DNA from: Alitta virens
Taxonomy: Eukaryota > Annelida > Polychaeta > Phyllodocida > Nereididae
Direction: 5' to 3'
NCBI GenBank assembly: GCA_932294295.1
Contig: OW028578.1
Coordinates: forward strand, 36,123,685-36,187,684
Length of the DNA stretch: 64,000 bases
Shown here: piece by piece, positions 45,921 to 58,361 of the stretch
Position numbering within the stretch: position 1 is the stretch's first letter
Layout: every line of letters starts with the position of its first letter
Made by a program: the position numbers and the translations under genes
The notes under the pieces: model-generated
What the model was told of the DNA's origin: nothing
Databases searched by the model: none
The model's input: the letters and a program-made list of their open reading frames with translations, nothing else

Positions 45921-46590
45921 CTCTCAGTCTTACATCTTTCCCCCAAAGTATAGGTCGAAATGATTCCTTGACTCTGAATTAAAATTCTGGATTTTGTCTT
46001 CAAGAATCTTGCAATAGCGACATAAGGACGTCACCACAAGAAGTCAATGAATCTTAGAAATGAGTCCAGTTTGGGCTGTAGATATTTAAGTTGTCATAAC
46101 ATGACATGTTCTCAGGCGTAACATGGCTTCTTGGCATTCCTGGCAAGCAGAATTGCTTCCTGGGGACATGGTCTGCTGTGTATATTTGTTTGATATTTAA
46201 TAATACAATTATTCCTTTATTTAGATGATAATGCTGAAAATAATCAGTGCTATCCTGACATGCATTTACCTTATATGCCAAAGACATGAACTTCAGCCAA
46301 TACTAGGTTCTTCCATGTCACATCCAAACGTTAATTTTTCTCATTTAATGTTATGACAAATAACACACAGTCGAGGAGAATGGGCCCAAACTGGACTCAT
46401 TTCTAAGACTCATTGACTTCTTGTGGTGACGTTCTTATGTCCGCAGTGCAAGATTTCTTGAAGACAAAATGGAGAATGTTAATTCAGAGTCTGGGAATCA
46501 TTTCGACCTATACTTCGGGGAAAGATGTAAGTCTAAGAGACTAAGAAATAGGGCGTTAACACTTTCGAGTGGAGATGGCAAGTGAGCATG
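45868..46590. repeat. Palindrome: ~210-bp arms around a ~300-bp loop
   Basis: The left arm (45,868-46,078) and right arm (46,383-46,590) are inverted copies. Shared strings include AACTGGACTCATTTCTAAGA, TTGACTTCTTGTGGTGACG and TCATTTCGACCTATACTT. The loop holds the receptor-gene fragments listed separately. The left arm overlaps the end of the MITE-like element. Confidence 0.85.
46106..46163. pseudogene. Two fused ~29-bp fragments of the receptor gene
   Basis: Positions 46,106-46,134 match receptor sense sequence at 44,469-44,497 (start of TM6, SGVTWLL) with one mismatch. Positions 46,133-46,163 match, in antisense, 42,791-42,820 (KQFCLPGMPR), sharing the junction GG. The two pieces are about 1.7 kb apart in the gene and in opposite orientation here. 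Confidence 0.8.
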
Positions 46591-46794
46591 GATGGGTGGG
46601 GCTTATAGTCTGCAATCAGTCTGGTGGATACATTTAGCTTTCAACTGACTTCACACAGTACCTTCGGTTGACAGCCTCTGTTCTCTCTGCAACTTTCTAA
46701 ACTCCATGGGGAGCAGACAGTTGTCACATCATGCTGCACTATCATTCAGACTATGGCCAACCTTCCCATTTACACCTGGATGGAGTGAAGCAGT

Positions 46795-46870
46795 GGTTAA
46801 AGGAGGATCTGCTCAGTTCCCCCATGTCGAGTCAAATGCTCTATCCACTAGGCCAAGACACCCACTGAAT
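46795..46870 (-). mobile_element. tRNA-like SINE head
   Basis: The minus strand reads GTCTTGGCCTAGTGGATAGA then GCATTTGACTCGACATGGG, like the D-arm and anticodon-arm part of a tRNA-derived SINE. No good B box or 3' tail was identified. Confidence 0.4.
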
Positions 46871-46989
46871 GGCTCATTACATATGTATGACATCACCTCA
46901 AGAACTCATTTAGGCATGGCGCAGAAGCAAGGATGCTGCAGCCCAGCATCACTGCTTACCTGTTGTTTACTGCAAACTGGAATATTCTA

Positions 46990-48640
46990 ATGGAACGTCA
47001 CACTCACATGAGAGGTCACTTTGGTATGTCCAAAACTTTAAAGAAGAGTCTTACTCAAAATTAGCCGTTAATTAACAGTCAAGTATCCAAAGTTTGAACA
47101 ATAAAAGGCAGTTTGCAAGGTAATTCCAACACATTGATCAATAAAGAATAAATCACATTAATGTAAACATGCAAAAAACTATCACAATGATGTTCTTATA
47201 TCAAGGGTAGCTGGCACCTCTAACAAAGCATGTGAAATAAAAGGTGTCGGTTTCTGTTTTCAGCGCATTAAGTTATCATGATTTGAGATTTTATTCCTGT
47301 GAAATGATTTCATCATTGCATTTAAATGGAGACACCTTTGATGCAATATTAGATATCAAGAATGGGTAAGAGCATCAGAATGCAACATAAAAGATTACAT
47401 CCGCTGATACTGAATTGTTCCTTTGTTGTGCATAGAAATATCTAAGAAGTGCTCTTTTGGTGCTGTCGTGAGGTTTTGTAGTGAATAACACTTTAGCATT
47501 TTAAACATATGCCAATCCTGAATTATGAAGCATTTCTTGGTTAATGTTACACCTGGTTACATGCAATTATGCTGGTGTTCAAAAGTACAAATTTGGTCAG
47601 GATCCTTATAATGTTCCAGTCCATTCAACCAACATATTCAGATGGTAAGTACTGCTGTATATTCCTAATTAGAACCTGGGGCCTCTGTTTTTAACCCTCA
47701 GCAAACAAAGTTCAAAGAGGGTTATTGCTATCACTTGCAAAAATTCAATCCATCTGACAGGCTGTGGGGTGGGCAGCCAATTGGCCGGCCTGGCGCCGGG
47801 GCGATTGGCTGGGAGGGCGGGAGGTTGTAACACTTCCTTTTGATTGTTGTACCCTAAGGAACAAAACCTGAGTCCACTTTTCTCCATGACTCCTCTGACA
47901 CACTAGTTTTGCCATAACTCGGCACTTAATTGACATAGGATGGCAAGTGATTGGTCAAAATATACATAATTTGGATGATCATAAAATAATTTTACTCTGG
48001 TCTAGAAACGCAATTTATGTATTATTAATGTATTTATTAGTAATGTTATAATTATTTATCAGGTGTTTATTAGTAAAATTAACACCAAATTTATATAACT
48101 CGGTATTCAATTACTCAGGACCGATTCCTCAGATTCTGAGCATTCAGAATCTGTCTCAATTGTCCAGAAATGTTAACTAGAAATTAAGTTATTAATATTT
48201 TCATTTCATCGACGGGGGTACGGCGGACGGGAGGGGGGGAGGGGGTGCTGGCCGGTCAGCAGGTTCATTGCCGGCCTCCGAAACGTCCGATTGGTGCGGT
48301 CAGCCTCAACTTTAATTAAAAGCACTAAAAAGAGGTTTTGCTCATCAAATATAATTTTTTAACTACAGAGAGAACTTGTATGTAAAAGAAATTAAATGAA
48401 TTTATAACAAACTATTGCTTGAAAGTACATAAAAAACCAAAAAAAATAATTTTGGACGTTTCGGACACTTTTCGTACGTTTAGGTAACCGGACGTTTAGG
48501 GAAGCGGAGATTTTGGACTCGGACGTTTCGGTTTTCGGATGTTTCGAACTGATACCTCTGTGTGCATAGCATAGGGTGTTATCGTCAGCATAATTGCAAA
48601 CACTGTAAGAACTACTTTATTCAAAAAGGAAATAATTTAT
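46990..48640. other. No gene; dispersed repeat and GC-rich patches
   Basis: Positions 47,840-47,990 recur in inverted form at about 53,515-53,700 (shared ACTAGT(G)TTTTG(A/C)CATAAC-type and AATTATGT(A/G)TATTTT strings). Strikingly GC-rich patches lie at 47,760-47,825 and 48,210-48,300. CGAAACGTCC (about 48,280) faces several GGACGTTTCGG-type motifs at 48,456-48,550, which suggests a decayed foldback element. Confidence 0.5.
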
Positions 48641-48664
48641 GTAAATGTTAAATAAGAGAGGACC

Positions 48665-49110
48665 CAAGACATTTATGTCATATTTGGATGTCTGAGAATG
48701 TTATTTTAAGATGTAAAATATGACATAGATGTTTAAGAACTGGGTATAAAAAATAGTAGCATATGGAAGATAGTCTATTCATTGGATAGCCTGTTCCCTT
48801 AGCTATTGATTCCTAGAAAATATTGGCTGCTGCTGCATAGATAACTATCCAGTTTCTAGACATTTTTATGACAGGGTGTATTTTCTATCAGGGAAAATAT
48901 GGCATAAATGTCTAGGAACTGGGCATAAAAAAATAGTAGCATATAGATGATAGTCCATTCATTTAATAGCCTATACCATTAGCTGTTGATTTCTACCAAA
49001 CATTGGTTGTTACTGCATAGAAAACTATTCAGTTCCTAGGCATTTGTATGTCAGAGAGTGTACTTTTAGATGGAAAATATGACTTAGATCTATGTAAAGG
49101 AACTGGTTAT
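48665..49110. repeat. ~180-bp tandem repeat, about 2.4 units
   Basis: Units share AAAAATAGTAGCATATAGATG, GATAGTC(T/C)ATTCATT, GAAAATATG(A/G)C(A/T)TA and AGTT(T/C)CTAG(A/G)CATTT. Period was judged from the TAGTAGCATAT strings at about 48,753 and 48,933. Confidence 0.8.
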
Positions 49111-49194
49111 ATAGATGACAGTAGCCAATTATTCAATGGCTAGCCCATGTCTTTGACTTTGATGTGGTATTAAGGGGACTAATTATAAATTAAG

Positions 49195-49290
49195 AAAGTG
49201 TCTAGGAACTACCTAGGAACTACCTAGGAACTACCTAGGAACTACCTAGGAACTACCTAGGAACTACCTAGGAACTGCATTGAACCTAGG
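49195..49290. repeat. 12-bp minisatellite (CTAGGAACTACC)n
   Basis: About seven near-perfect units, directly after the ~180-bp tandem repeat. The latter contains CTAGGAACTGG, so the minisatellite may have arisen from it. Confidence 0.9.
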
Positions 49291-49324
49291 AACTGAGTTC
49301 AGACATCTCATACTCATAAGTGTT

Positions 49325-51200
49325 CTTGCTCAGATTCAGATTCTTTTTATTATGCCAAGAAATCTTTACAATTTATTTTCATATTGTCATATATAAACAT
49401 TTGTTTCAAAAGGAGACCTCACAAAGATAAATATATTTTATCACTAGCATAAGGCCACCTGGAGAGATCAATTAATATTACATAGTGAATATTAAATCAA
49501 ACACAATATGGAAATTACTCTCATCAGTAGTAGTTTCATCTACGTTACTCATCTCAAGTTAAAGAATATATTGTTGAAAAATATTATGAAGAAGCAGTAG
49601 GATGAACATTTATACAAATATTATATAGCAATTTTCAATACTGGAGTCTGCGAAATAAGATGCTACAATGCTATATTTCTTAAATCCATCTAAACTATGT
49701 ATTTCTAATTTTTCTCTATAAATCATGGACATATTATAAAGGATTTTGATAAATCTATACAGAATACTCTGTTTTGCAAATTCATGTTTAATTAAGAGAA
49801 GTCATAGTTGACCAGCTATTCGAGTTTCATAGTAATGTGGATCATCTCTAAATAACAGAAAATACTGTGGCAAGGCATTGTTGAATCGTTTATGGCAGAA
49901 TTTCAGGTCACACAGTGCACAGATATCATGGAATTTTAAAAGATTTAGTTTTTAAACAAACCACTGGTATGAAAATTATAGTTACGGTTAGTAAGAGGTC
50001 TGACAGCTTTTTATTTGCAAAATGAATATATTTTGACACTGCCAACCCCAAAGAAGAGCTCCATAGTTAACACAAGGGAATTGTATATCTGTAACAAGGC
50101 ATGGAGAGGCAACATATTTTTTAATCTGTGCATAATGCATGCTTGTTTTTGACAATTTCTTTTGTAATCATATCACGGTGAGCTTTCCTATTTAGATGTG
50201 ACAGTCTATCTAACATTATGCCAAGGAAGTTAAATTCATTGACAAATTCAATAATAGAGTCTTCTATTTTAATAGTAGGAATTTAAACACTTCATTTGGG
50301 TGCATGGAAAATCATGGCTTTCGTTTTGCTTTTGTTAATAGATAGCTTATTGGCCTTCATCCAATTGTTCATGCTGACCAACTCATCATTTAGATTTCTT
50401 TCACCCTGAAAATTATTCAGGGAAGCCACGATAATTGTATCATCAACATAAAGAATTGGATGAAGGACAGAAGTAGCGTTGACAAGATTGTTGGCATAAA
50501 AATAAATAAAAGAGGACCAAGAATGGGTCCTTGTGGAACACCAAGCTGAAGTGGAACATGATTAGACTTGATATTGTCAACAACAACATATTGCACTCTG
50601 TTAGTTAAATAGCTTCGAAGTTATTTCACTGAAAGATTTTTCACGCCATAGCGTTTTAATTTAAACAGAAGTATTTCATGATCCAGTGTATCAAAGGCCT
50701 TTGATAAATCAAGATAAATATTAATGGGTACTATTTTTACGTCAATTGCAGTGATTGTTAATTCTACCTGAAGCAAAGACTGATTTGTCATGACCATAAT
50801 TATGTCACAAGCAATTTTCACGTTTTGAAGTAACCTGGTTGACATCATGTAAAACCCACAACTGTTTTTAGTTTTTAGAGACTATTACTTTTATTACATT
50901 ATTTATATTTGTAGTATGAAACTCAGAATCTGGAGCAACTGGAAGATTCATATAGTTTTGGAAATTAATTCCATCCAGGGTTCTAATCATCTGTGCTAAT
51001 TTAGTTCCTGCTTCATCATAATATGCATTAAATGCATCAGCAATTTTCTGTTTATCAGATATATAATTATTGTCCACCACAAAACATTTTGGAAATTCCT
51101 TTTCCTTATTTTGACCAATAATTTAGTTATTCACGCACCATGTCTTTTTGATATCACTCTTATATTTAGCAAAATATTTCTCATAATAAAGTTTTTTGGT
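49325..51200 (-). mobile_element. CR1-like non-LTR retrotransposon, decayed
   Basis: On the minus strand the order is an RT N-terminal region (51,080-50,868, with DKQKIADAFNAYY), INIYLDLSKAFDTLDHEILL (about 50,730-50,670), LGVPQGPILGPLLFIF (about 50,550-50,500), ILYVDDTIIVASL (about 50,460-50,420), and a 3' end in repeated GAATCT (49,345-49,331). Stops and frameshifts interrupt it. The endonuclease is missing or unrecognisable. Confidence 0.85.
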
Positions 51201-51811
51201 ATGGCGAGTGCTTTCCCTAGGTTTCCTTGCTCATATATTTGTAGCTACAAGTCCACTGTCCACAGGAAAGGGTTACAATGTCATAGATGAAAAAATATGG
51301 AATTTCGAGTTGTGTGGGAACTAGCCTTTTAATGAACGTTTGCCATACGAAATACACCTGCTTTAGGTTTAGACATATCTCTTGTCTATTGTCTAGCACT
51401 CAGATACAGTTGATTTCTTCCAATTTTAATCGATTTTTGCATTTTTGAACTCATGACAGCAGCCATTACTGTCAAATTGAAGAAAATATGGACTCGACAG
51501 AGCTATTACATTTTTTATCCACTAGGTGCGTTGAAGTTTGTGCCTATTCGAGTGAGTTTTGGCAGAACTAGGCGGATGGATTAACAACGAAACATAAACT
51601 CGCAAATGACACAGAAATTGATTAAAATTGGAAGAAATCAACCATATCTGAGTGCAGACAATAGTAAACAGAGCAGTTCTTGTGTACATAGCGACAAAAA
51701 AAAGGCATGCTAAAGTGTTTGTAGAAACAACTGTCAAAAAAGTCAAATTCCAAGAATTCCTATGCAAGTCGTTCCGACCCTACATTGCATCTAATGCAAT
51801 GTAGGTCGGTT

Positions 51812-53390
51812 CTGGCTAATATATTTTGGTAAGTTGACCATTGATGAAATTTCAACAACACACCTTGTCCAAAAAATTATCAACAGCAGATTGCAGTTTA
51901 AAGGTTTATTGCAACAAGGAAATATGACCGATTTCCAACACATCCAAGCCAACTACGAAACTGGGCAGAGTCAGGTGGAAATACCTGGTGCTTGGTGTAA
52001 AAAGTTATTCCATAATGTTCCTGATTATGGTATTGGAGCAAAAAAAGATGATCAAACTGTATGTCCCATGATGTTTTATCTTGAGATTTGCGGCTGCTGG
52101 GGTAATTTCATATCCACTTACAAAGACTAACCAGATTGTCAAACCATGTTCAGATAGTCTAGATTTTTTTGGAGGTGGAGTATATTTAGCTATATGTTGT
52201 AGAGGTTGATAACGAGACTGAAGAAACTCAGGTACTGATCAGTGTGTGTTAAGTTTCTGATACACACTGACCTCAAAAGTATGTCCAGGCTGTTGTCCAC
52301 TTTGGCTGTTGCACTATTGTTGTTCTTCTTTGAGTGAACTGACTGATAGTGGGATGCTGGTTGTTTAGGTGGAAGTGAATTTATTTACAAGTGAACGTTG
52401 GCTGATTGGCAGATGTCTTCAACATACTTACCTCAGTAACAAGGAGAACCCTGAAAACCTCTGAGAGCATTCTGTTGAAAATTCCCTGTGAGAAAATCAC
52501 AACATTGGGCTCACTTGGGAGCCCATAGCAGTCCCGCTTTTTGCTAATAAATTGGTTTCAGGTAAATAATGAAAATCTAACACAAGAGACCAAAAGGTCA
52601 GTGATCTGTTTAATGGTGAGTGGTGTTCTTTCCTGTACCAACTCCTCACAATAGATTATGTGCCCGAGAACAGCAGACAATACATCTCCCTGTTGCAAAC
52701 CCTAAGAGACAGCAAAATATCACACATAGTCAAGCCAACTTTTTTTTTTCAAAAAAAAATGTTTTGAACTAATCAAAATTCTATATGGGTTCTATTCAGC
52801 TGCAACCTACAGAGCATGGTTTGCAGTCAGTACATGCAATTATATTGTCTGAGACAGCATCATACATCATGGACAAAAGGTCACCATCCTATTCATGTAA
52901 TGTGTACAGCTATGTTAATTAAGACACAATTATATTAAAAGTTACCCATATAGAATTTTGATTAGTCCAATATAGAATTTGAATCTTAGTAGATGTGCTG
53001 ACACATGTATCAATTTGATATTTTGCTGTCAATAAATATCTATATATATGTAAAGGTGATATGAATATTCCAGATAATGCCAGAAAATGCCGGAATATTC
53101 CAGATAATTCCTGAAAATGCCACTGGCCTGGCAAAATCTAGAAAATGCCGGCATTTTCCAAACCTTGGGACTCCTATTACAGCCTCACTCCATCACCTAA
53201 ACAGCCGGATAGTAGCAGTCAAAGGCTGTACTTAGTACCACCCGAAAAATTGTTTATCCCTGACCTTTGTCATATTTCCTTGTTGGAATAAACCTTTAAA
53301 CTGCAATCTGCTATTGATCTTTCGTTGGACAAGGCTTGTTGTTGATGAAACTTTAGCAATGGTCAACTTAATAAATATATGGGCCATAAC
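51812..53390. mobile_element. ~1.6-kb element with ~125-bp terminal inverted repeats, no recognisable transposase
   Basis: Inverted arms at 51,812-51,937 and 53,266-53,390 share AGTTGACCATTG, GCAGATTGCAGTTTAAAGGT and CAACAAGGAAATATGAC. The interior has only short frames; the longest (51,834-52,130, 98 codons) starts within the left arm. A repeated (A)GAAAATGCCGG motif lies at 53,083-53,150. It could be a non-autonomous DNA transposon or a rearranged palindrome. Confidence 0.65.
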
Positions 53391-53514
53391 ACTTGCAGAT
53401 GATCAGACACAAATATGACATAGAAGTATAATATTGTCGAAGCAAATATGTGTTCAGTGGTCATATTACAATTTCTATTACTTATAAATTTTAACAAAAT
53501 ACACCATTGAATTC

Positions 53515-53700
53515 TATATCCCAAATTATGTGTATTTTAACCCATCACCTGCCATCAATTTAGGTACAGAGTTATGTCAAAACTAGTGTTTCGGAGGTGG
53601 CCATGTTTGATTTCAAGATGGCCGCCTTAGGAAAGATAGAAAAAAATGGAACTGCATCTGGTTTTGTTCCCTAGAGTCAAAATATAAGAAAAAGCATTGG
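53515..53700. repeat. Dispersed repeat, inverted partner of 47,840-47,990
   Basis: It shares CCAAATTATGT, ATCAC(C/T)TGCCATC, AGTTATG(T/G)CAAAACTAGTGT and a GTTTTGTTCCCTAG-type string with the other copy. No coding sequence. Confidence 0.65.
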
Positions 53701-54754
53701 TTCCAAAAATGTACCCCAAAGTTAGGAAATTATACACAATGCCTTACACGTCTTTCCTGACCAGTATTAATTATTTGATAGGTTGCCTACATCCCAGCCT
53801 CCTGTGGAGATTGGGCTTAATTATTGACCCAGCTTTTATGCATTGTGGATTAAATTCTCATTAATTTCACAACTGTGTGAAGTACATTTGAATCAATAAA
53901 ATAGCTAATTATGTGGAAAAAACATCTCATTCTGACTGCAGGGAAAGCTTGATGTATCCCCTAATCTAAGTACTTTATTAATCTCTTATGTGCAAATATT
54001 TTTGTAATTTTATTAGGATGGAAAATGTATCTGGCGAGCAAAAAACTTATTTCCACCAATATGTGGTGGCCGAAAGGTGCATTTTCTTGGTCTTGTAGTT
54101 TCATGGAGCGACAGTCTCTTTCGCCCGACAAAAATACTAACTTTCTCTCCACGAATGTGCCAACTTTCGCCCCTTAAAAGTACCAACTTTCAAAAGTACC
54201 AAATTTCATGCCACGAAACTGCTAACCTGACCCCTCACTGACGGTTTTAGCCAATTGACTTCATAAATATTGGACGTACAGAGCTGCATTCATATCCAGT
54301 AAATGACAATTGGTGAGGGGGGCAGGCTAGCTGGGGCCCAATTCACTGTTCATGCAGATCTTATCTCTGGATGTATTTTATCTAGAATACTGGTTATTAC
54401 AATTTTAGAATATGCAAGTTCTTATTTTTTTGGTTCTGATGTCATACTTCTACAGTTTTTAAAATTGTGTTCAATATTGAGTTGAAAATGATGCAAAATG
54501 CGACTAAACATTTTTAGGTTAGAAAAATTGCTATTTGGGTCATTTTCAACTCAAAATTGTAATCAAACTAAAGCCTGCAGAAATATGCTGTTCTGACAGC
54601 CAACAGTTTATTACAACACCTTTTGAAACAGTTATTAAACAGTTGATCATTATTTCAGGTAAAACCCATTTAGAGATACGGGCATGCAACCTTAGGCTTC
54701 TGGACTATATGAGTCAGAAAAATATAATTTTCCGTCATTTTTAACTCAATATTG
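53700..54754. other. Upstream of the triplicated receptor exons
   Basis: No exon was recognised. Two related blocks (about 54,535-54,600 and 54,735-54,800) share ATTTT(C/T)AACTCAA and GCAGAAATATG, showing an old ~200-bp duplication whose second copy became the start of the triplicated unit. Confidence 0.45.
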
Positions 54755-55091
54755 TAACCAATCTATAGCTCGCAGAAATATGTTGTTTCTACAGGAGCAG
54801 GAGGAGGAAGAGGAGGAGGCACCCTTCCAATTTAAACAAAGCTGCATACCTGCAATTAATTGAATTAGCCTTCACTTTTGTAGTGCGAAACCTCGGGAGG
54901 TCAACATTTGAATAGCTGTATTACTTTCGTGGTACGACAGTATTATCACTGTTGTGGTGCGAAGGTTTCCGGGTACGAAAGTGCCTACTGTCGGGGGCGA
55001 AAGCTTTACACCCGAAAATGTACTCCTCGGCCACAATACCAATATGTCTTCTGTACATTACTTCTTAATTTCTCATCTTGTCAAATTGCAG

Positions 55092-56564
55092 AGCCTAAAG
55101 TACACCCCAGTGGATCTGGCTATAGAAAGAACAGCAATTCCTTGGATGAATCATTAATATCCATGACGTCACGGAAATATAACATAACATGGTCATATTG
55201 CAATTCCATGAGCTGTAAAGATAAATGTGGGCGAGATTTTTATCCCAGATATTGCTCTTGTGTTAAAAATTGTGTAAAAATAGGTGACTGCTGTTTTGAT
55301 TTTGTAATATATTGTTTCAAGAGTCTAAGCCTTCACAAACTGATGAAAAAGTGAACTGGAAAATATCAGGTAGGCAACAACAGACTTCCTCCCAGTCCTG
55401 CTGATCTTATGGTTCAATTTGCTCTTGGAACACAGCATTTGCAGAGGAAATTGGAGCTGCAATCGAACGAAGCATGCATGCCAATTACGGAAGATATCTT
55501 TGGGAGAGTCATTACAAGTTGTGGCCATGAAATAAACAACCAAAGTGCTGCACGAAGCGGAGGAGGAACTCTCTGTACATTTGCAAGAGAATCACTCGTT
55601 GTTCATGTTGAAACTAGCAATTTTACCATTTTCTGTAACTACCAATGTGCAATGAACTATGGAATACTTCCAGATTCACTTTATCCAGTACAATATAATT
55701 ATTTATGTCCATATTATGTACTAGGGGCCATTTCTGGTATCTATTCTGCCAAAAGACAGAATGAGTACATCTCCACGGTTACCTCACATTGTTTAATCAA
55801 TACATTCTTGGTTAAAATAACTTCAAATTTAGAGATAGTTCAGGACTTAAGTACCACAACGACCCTTCTTCGAAAAAAATTCTGCTTTCCAGGTATGCAA
55901 ATATTTCTTTCTAATTCTTCTATTTCTGACGCAAGCGCAGAGAAAGTACATGTCCAAGGTACAGCTAGGTGAAAAGATCTTTAAGAATGAGTTTTGTGCT
56001 GAGTTGGAAATTGGCAAACTGGATCATTCGAAGGAGGAAAAATTGTGCATGGGTAAGGAGGGAGATTCTGGTGGATTCACAGCCTATGCAGAATTCAATA
56101 TTTTGATGGACATACACGGATCGCTTAAATGGCTTAGCCAATACCCTGAATCCGGTGGAAAAAAATCAGCTAAAACTCTATGTCAGCCGCACCAAATTTT
56201 GCTAGATTCGCAATGTTTTGCTATCAAAAACTTGGATCGCAGAAGTAAAATTAATGCTTCTCATTATGAAATAGCTCCTAATGCTGGAAATGGAATTGTC
56301 CTTTTCGATGTAATTCCAAACCTGGTGAAGGCAAAACAAGCAGAACAGTATCTACAGTGGAATATAGAATATATTTGGTGTGTTGATCCTCCTTTTTTTA
56401 CATTTAAAACATCCAAAATGTCATGTTTTATATCTTATGAACTCAGTTTATCTCATTACTCATTATTCACAGTTTTCTTTTCTGTGTCTACCGCTTCCTA
56501 TTTCTCGAATGTTGACATTACAGTCAGAGTTCATGATCATGATGGATTTGTAACCAATCTATAG
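55092..56564 (+). pseudogene. Receptor ectodomain exon, unit 1 (truncated before TM1)
   Basis: The exon follows a TCTTGTCAAATTGCAG acceptor. It encodes an intact eight-cysteine SMB domain (CSCVKNC, GDCCFDF), then hits TGA right after HKLMKK (about 55,352), where the inverted-arm genes have GGT. The frame resumes (55,385-55,972), then a ~26-bp deletion relative to the paralogues shifts it near 55,950. A last open part (55,950-56,564) ends at the duplication junction with a short foreign tail (VTNL). It could at most give a soluble ectodomain fragment. Confidence 0.85.
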
Positions 56565-56887
56565 CTCGCAGAAATATGTTGTTTCTACAGGAGCAGGAGG
56601 AGGAAGAGGAGGAGGCACCCTTCCAATTTAAACAAAGCTGCATACCTGCAATTAATTGAATTAGCCTTCACTTTTGTAGTGCGAAACCTCAGGAGGTCAA
56701 CATTTGAATAGCTGTATTACTTTCGTGGTACAACAGTATTATCACTGTTGTGGTGCGAAGGTTTCCGGGTACGAAAGTGCCTACTGTCGGGGGCGAAAGC
56801 TTTACACCCGAAAATGTACTCCTCGGCCACAATACCAATATGTCTTCTGTACATTACTTCTTAATTTCTCATCTTGTCAAATTGCAG

Positions 56888-58361
56888 AGCCTAAAGTACA
56901 CCCCAGTGGATCTGGCTATAGAAAGAACAGCAATTCCTTGGATGAATCATTAATATCCATGACGTCACGGAAATATAACATAACATGGTCATATTGCAAT
57001 TCCATGAGCTGTAAAGATAAATGTGGGCGAGATTTTTATCCCAGATATTGCTCTTGTGTTAAAAAATTGTGTAAAAATAGGTGACTGCTGTTTTGATTTT
57101 GTAATATATTGTTTCAAGAGTCTAAGCCTTCACAAACTGATGAAAAAGTGAACTGGAAAATATCAGGTAGGCAACAACAGACTTCCTCCCAGTCCTGCTG
57201 ATCTTATGGTTCAATTTGCTCTTGGAACACAGCATTTGCAGAGGAAATTGGAGCTGCAATCGAACGAAGCATGCATGCCAATTACGGAAGATATCTTTGG
57301 GAGAGTCATTACAAGTTGTGGCCATGAAATAAACAACCAAAGTGCTGCACGAAGCGGAGGAGGAACTCTCTGTACATTTGCAAGAGAATCACTCGTTGTT
57401 CATGTTGAAACTAGCAATTTTACCATTTTCTGTAACTACCAATGTGCAATGAACTATGGAATACTTCCAGATTCACTTTATCCAGTACAATATAATTATT
57501 TATGTCCATATTATGTACTAGGGGCCATTTCTGGTATCTATTCTGCCAAAAGACAGAATGAGTACATCTCCACGGTTACCTCACATTGTTTAATCAATAC
57601 ATTCTTGGTTAAAATAACTTCAAATTTAGAGATAGTTCAGGACTTAAGTACCACAACGACCCTTCTTCGAAAAAAATTCTGCTTTCCAGGTATGCAAATA
57701 TTTCTTTCTAATTCTTCTATTTCTGACGCAAGCGCAGAGAAAGTACATGTCCAAGGTACAGCTAGGTGAAAAGATCTTTAAGAATGAGTTTTGTGCTGAG
57801 TTGGAAATTGGCAAACTGGATCATTCGAAGGAGGAAAAATTGTGCATGGGTAAGGAGGGAGATTCTGGTGGATTCACAGCCTATGCAGAATTCAATATTT
57901 TGATGGACATACACGGATCGCTTAAATGGCTTAGCCAATACCCTGAATCCGGTGGAAAAAAATCAGCTAAAACTCTATGTCAGCCGCACCAAATTTTGCT
58001 AGATTCGCAATGTTTTGCTATCAAAAACTTGGATCGCAGAAGTAAAATTAATGCTTCTCATTATGAAATAGCTCCTAATGCTGGAAATGGAATTGTCCTT
58101 TTCGATGTAATTCCAAACCTGGTGAAGGCAAAACAAGCAGAACAGTATCTACAGTGGAATATAGAATATATTTGGTGTGTTGATCCTCCTTTTTTTACAT
58201 TTAAAACATCCAAAATGTCATGTTTTATATCTTATGAACTCAGTTTATCTCATTACTCATTATTCACAGTTTTCTTTTCTGTGTCTACCGCTTCCTATTT
58301 CTCGAATGTTGACATTACAGTCAGAGTTCATGATCATGATGGATTTGTAACCAATCTATAG
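56888..58361 (+). pseudogene. Receptor ectodomain exon, unit 2 (recombinant, truncated before TM1)
   Basis: Same structure as unit 1, with an additional frameshift: the A5 run of unit 1 (55,265-55,269) is A6 here (57,061-57,066), which destroys the SMB domain after CSCVKKLC. It also has the shared TGA and the ~26-bp deletion frameshift. Sequence markers show its left part belongs with unit 3 and its right part with unit 1. Confidence 0.85.

Noticed and set aside
55940..55965. GT...AG pair that would remove 24 bp at the shared frameshift
   Set aside because: 24 bp is far too short for a spliceosomal intron. Comparison with the paralogues shows a ~26-bp deletion instead.
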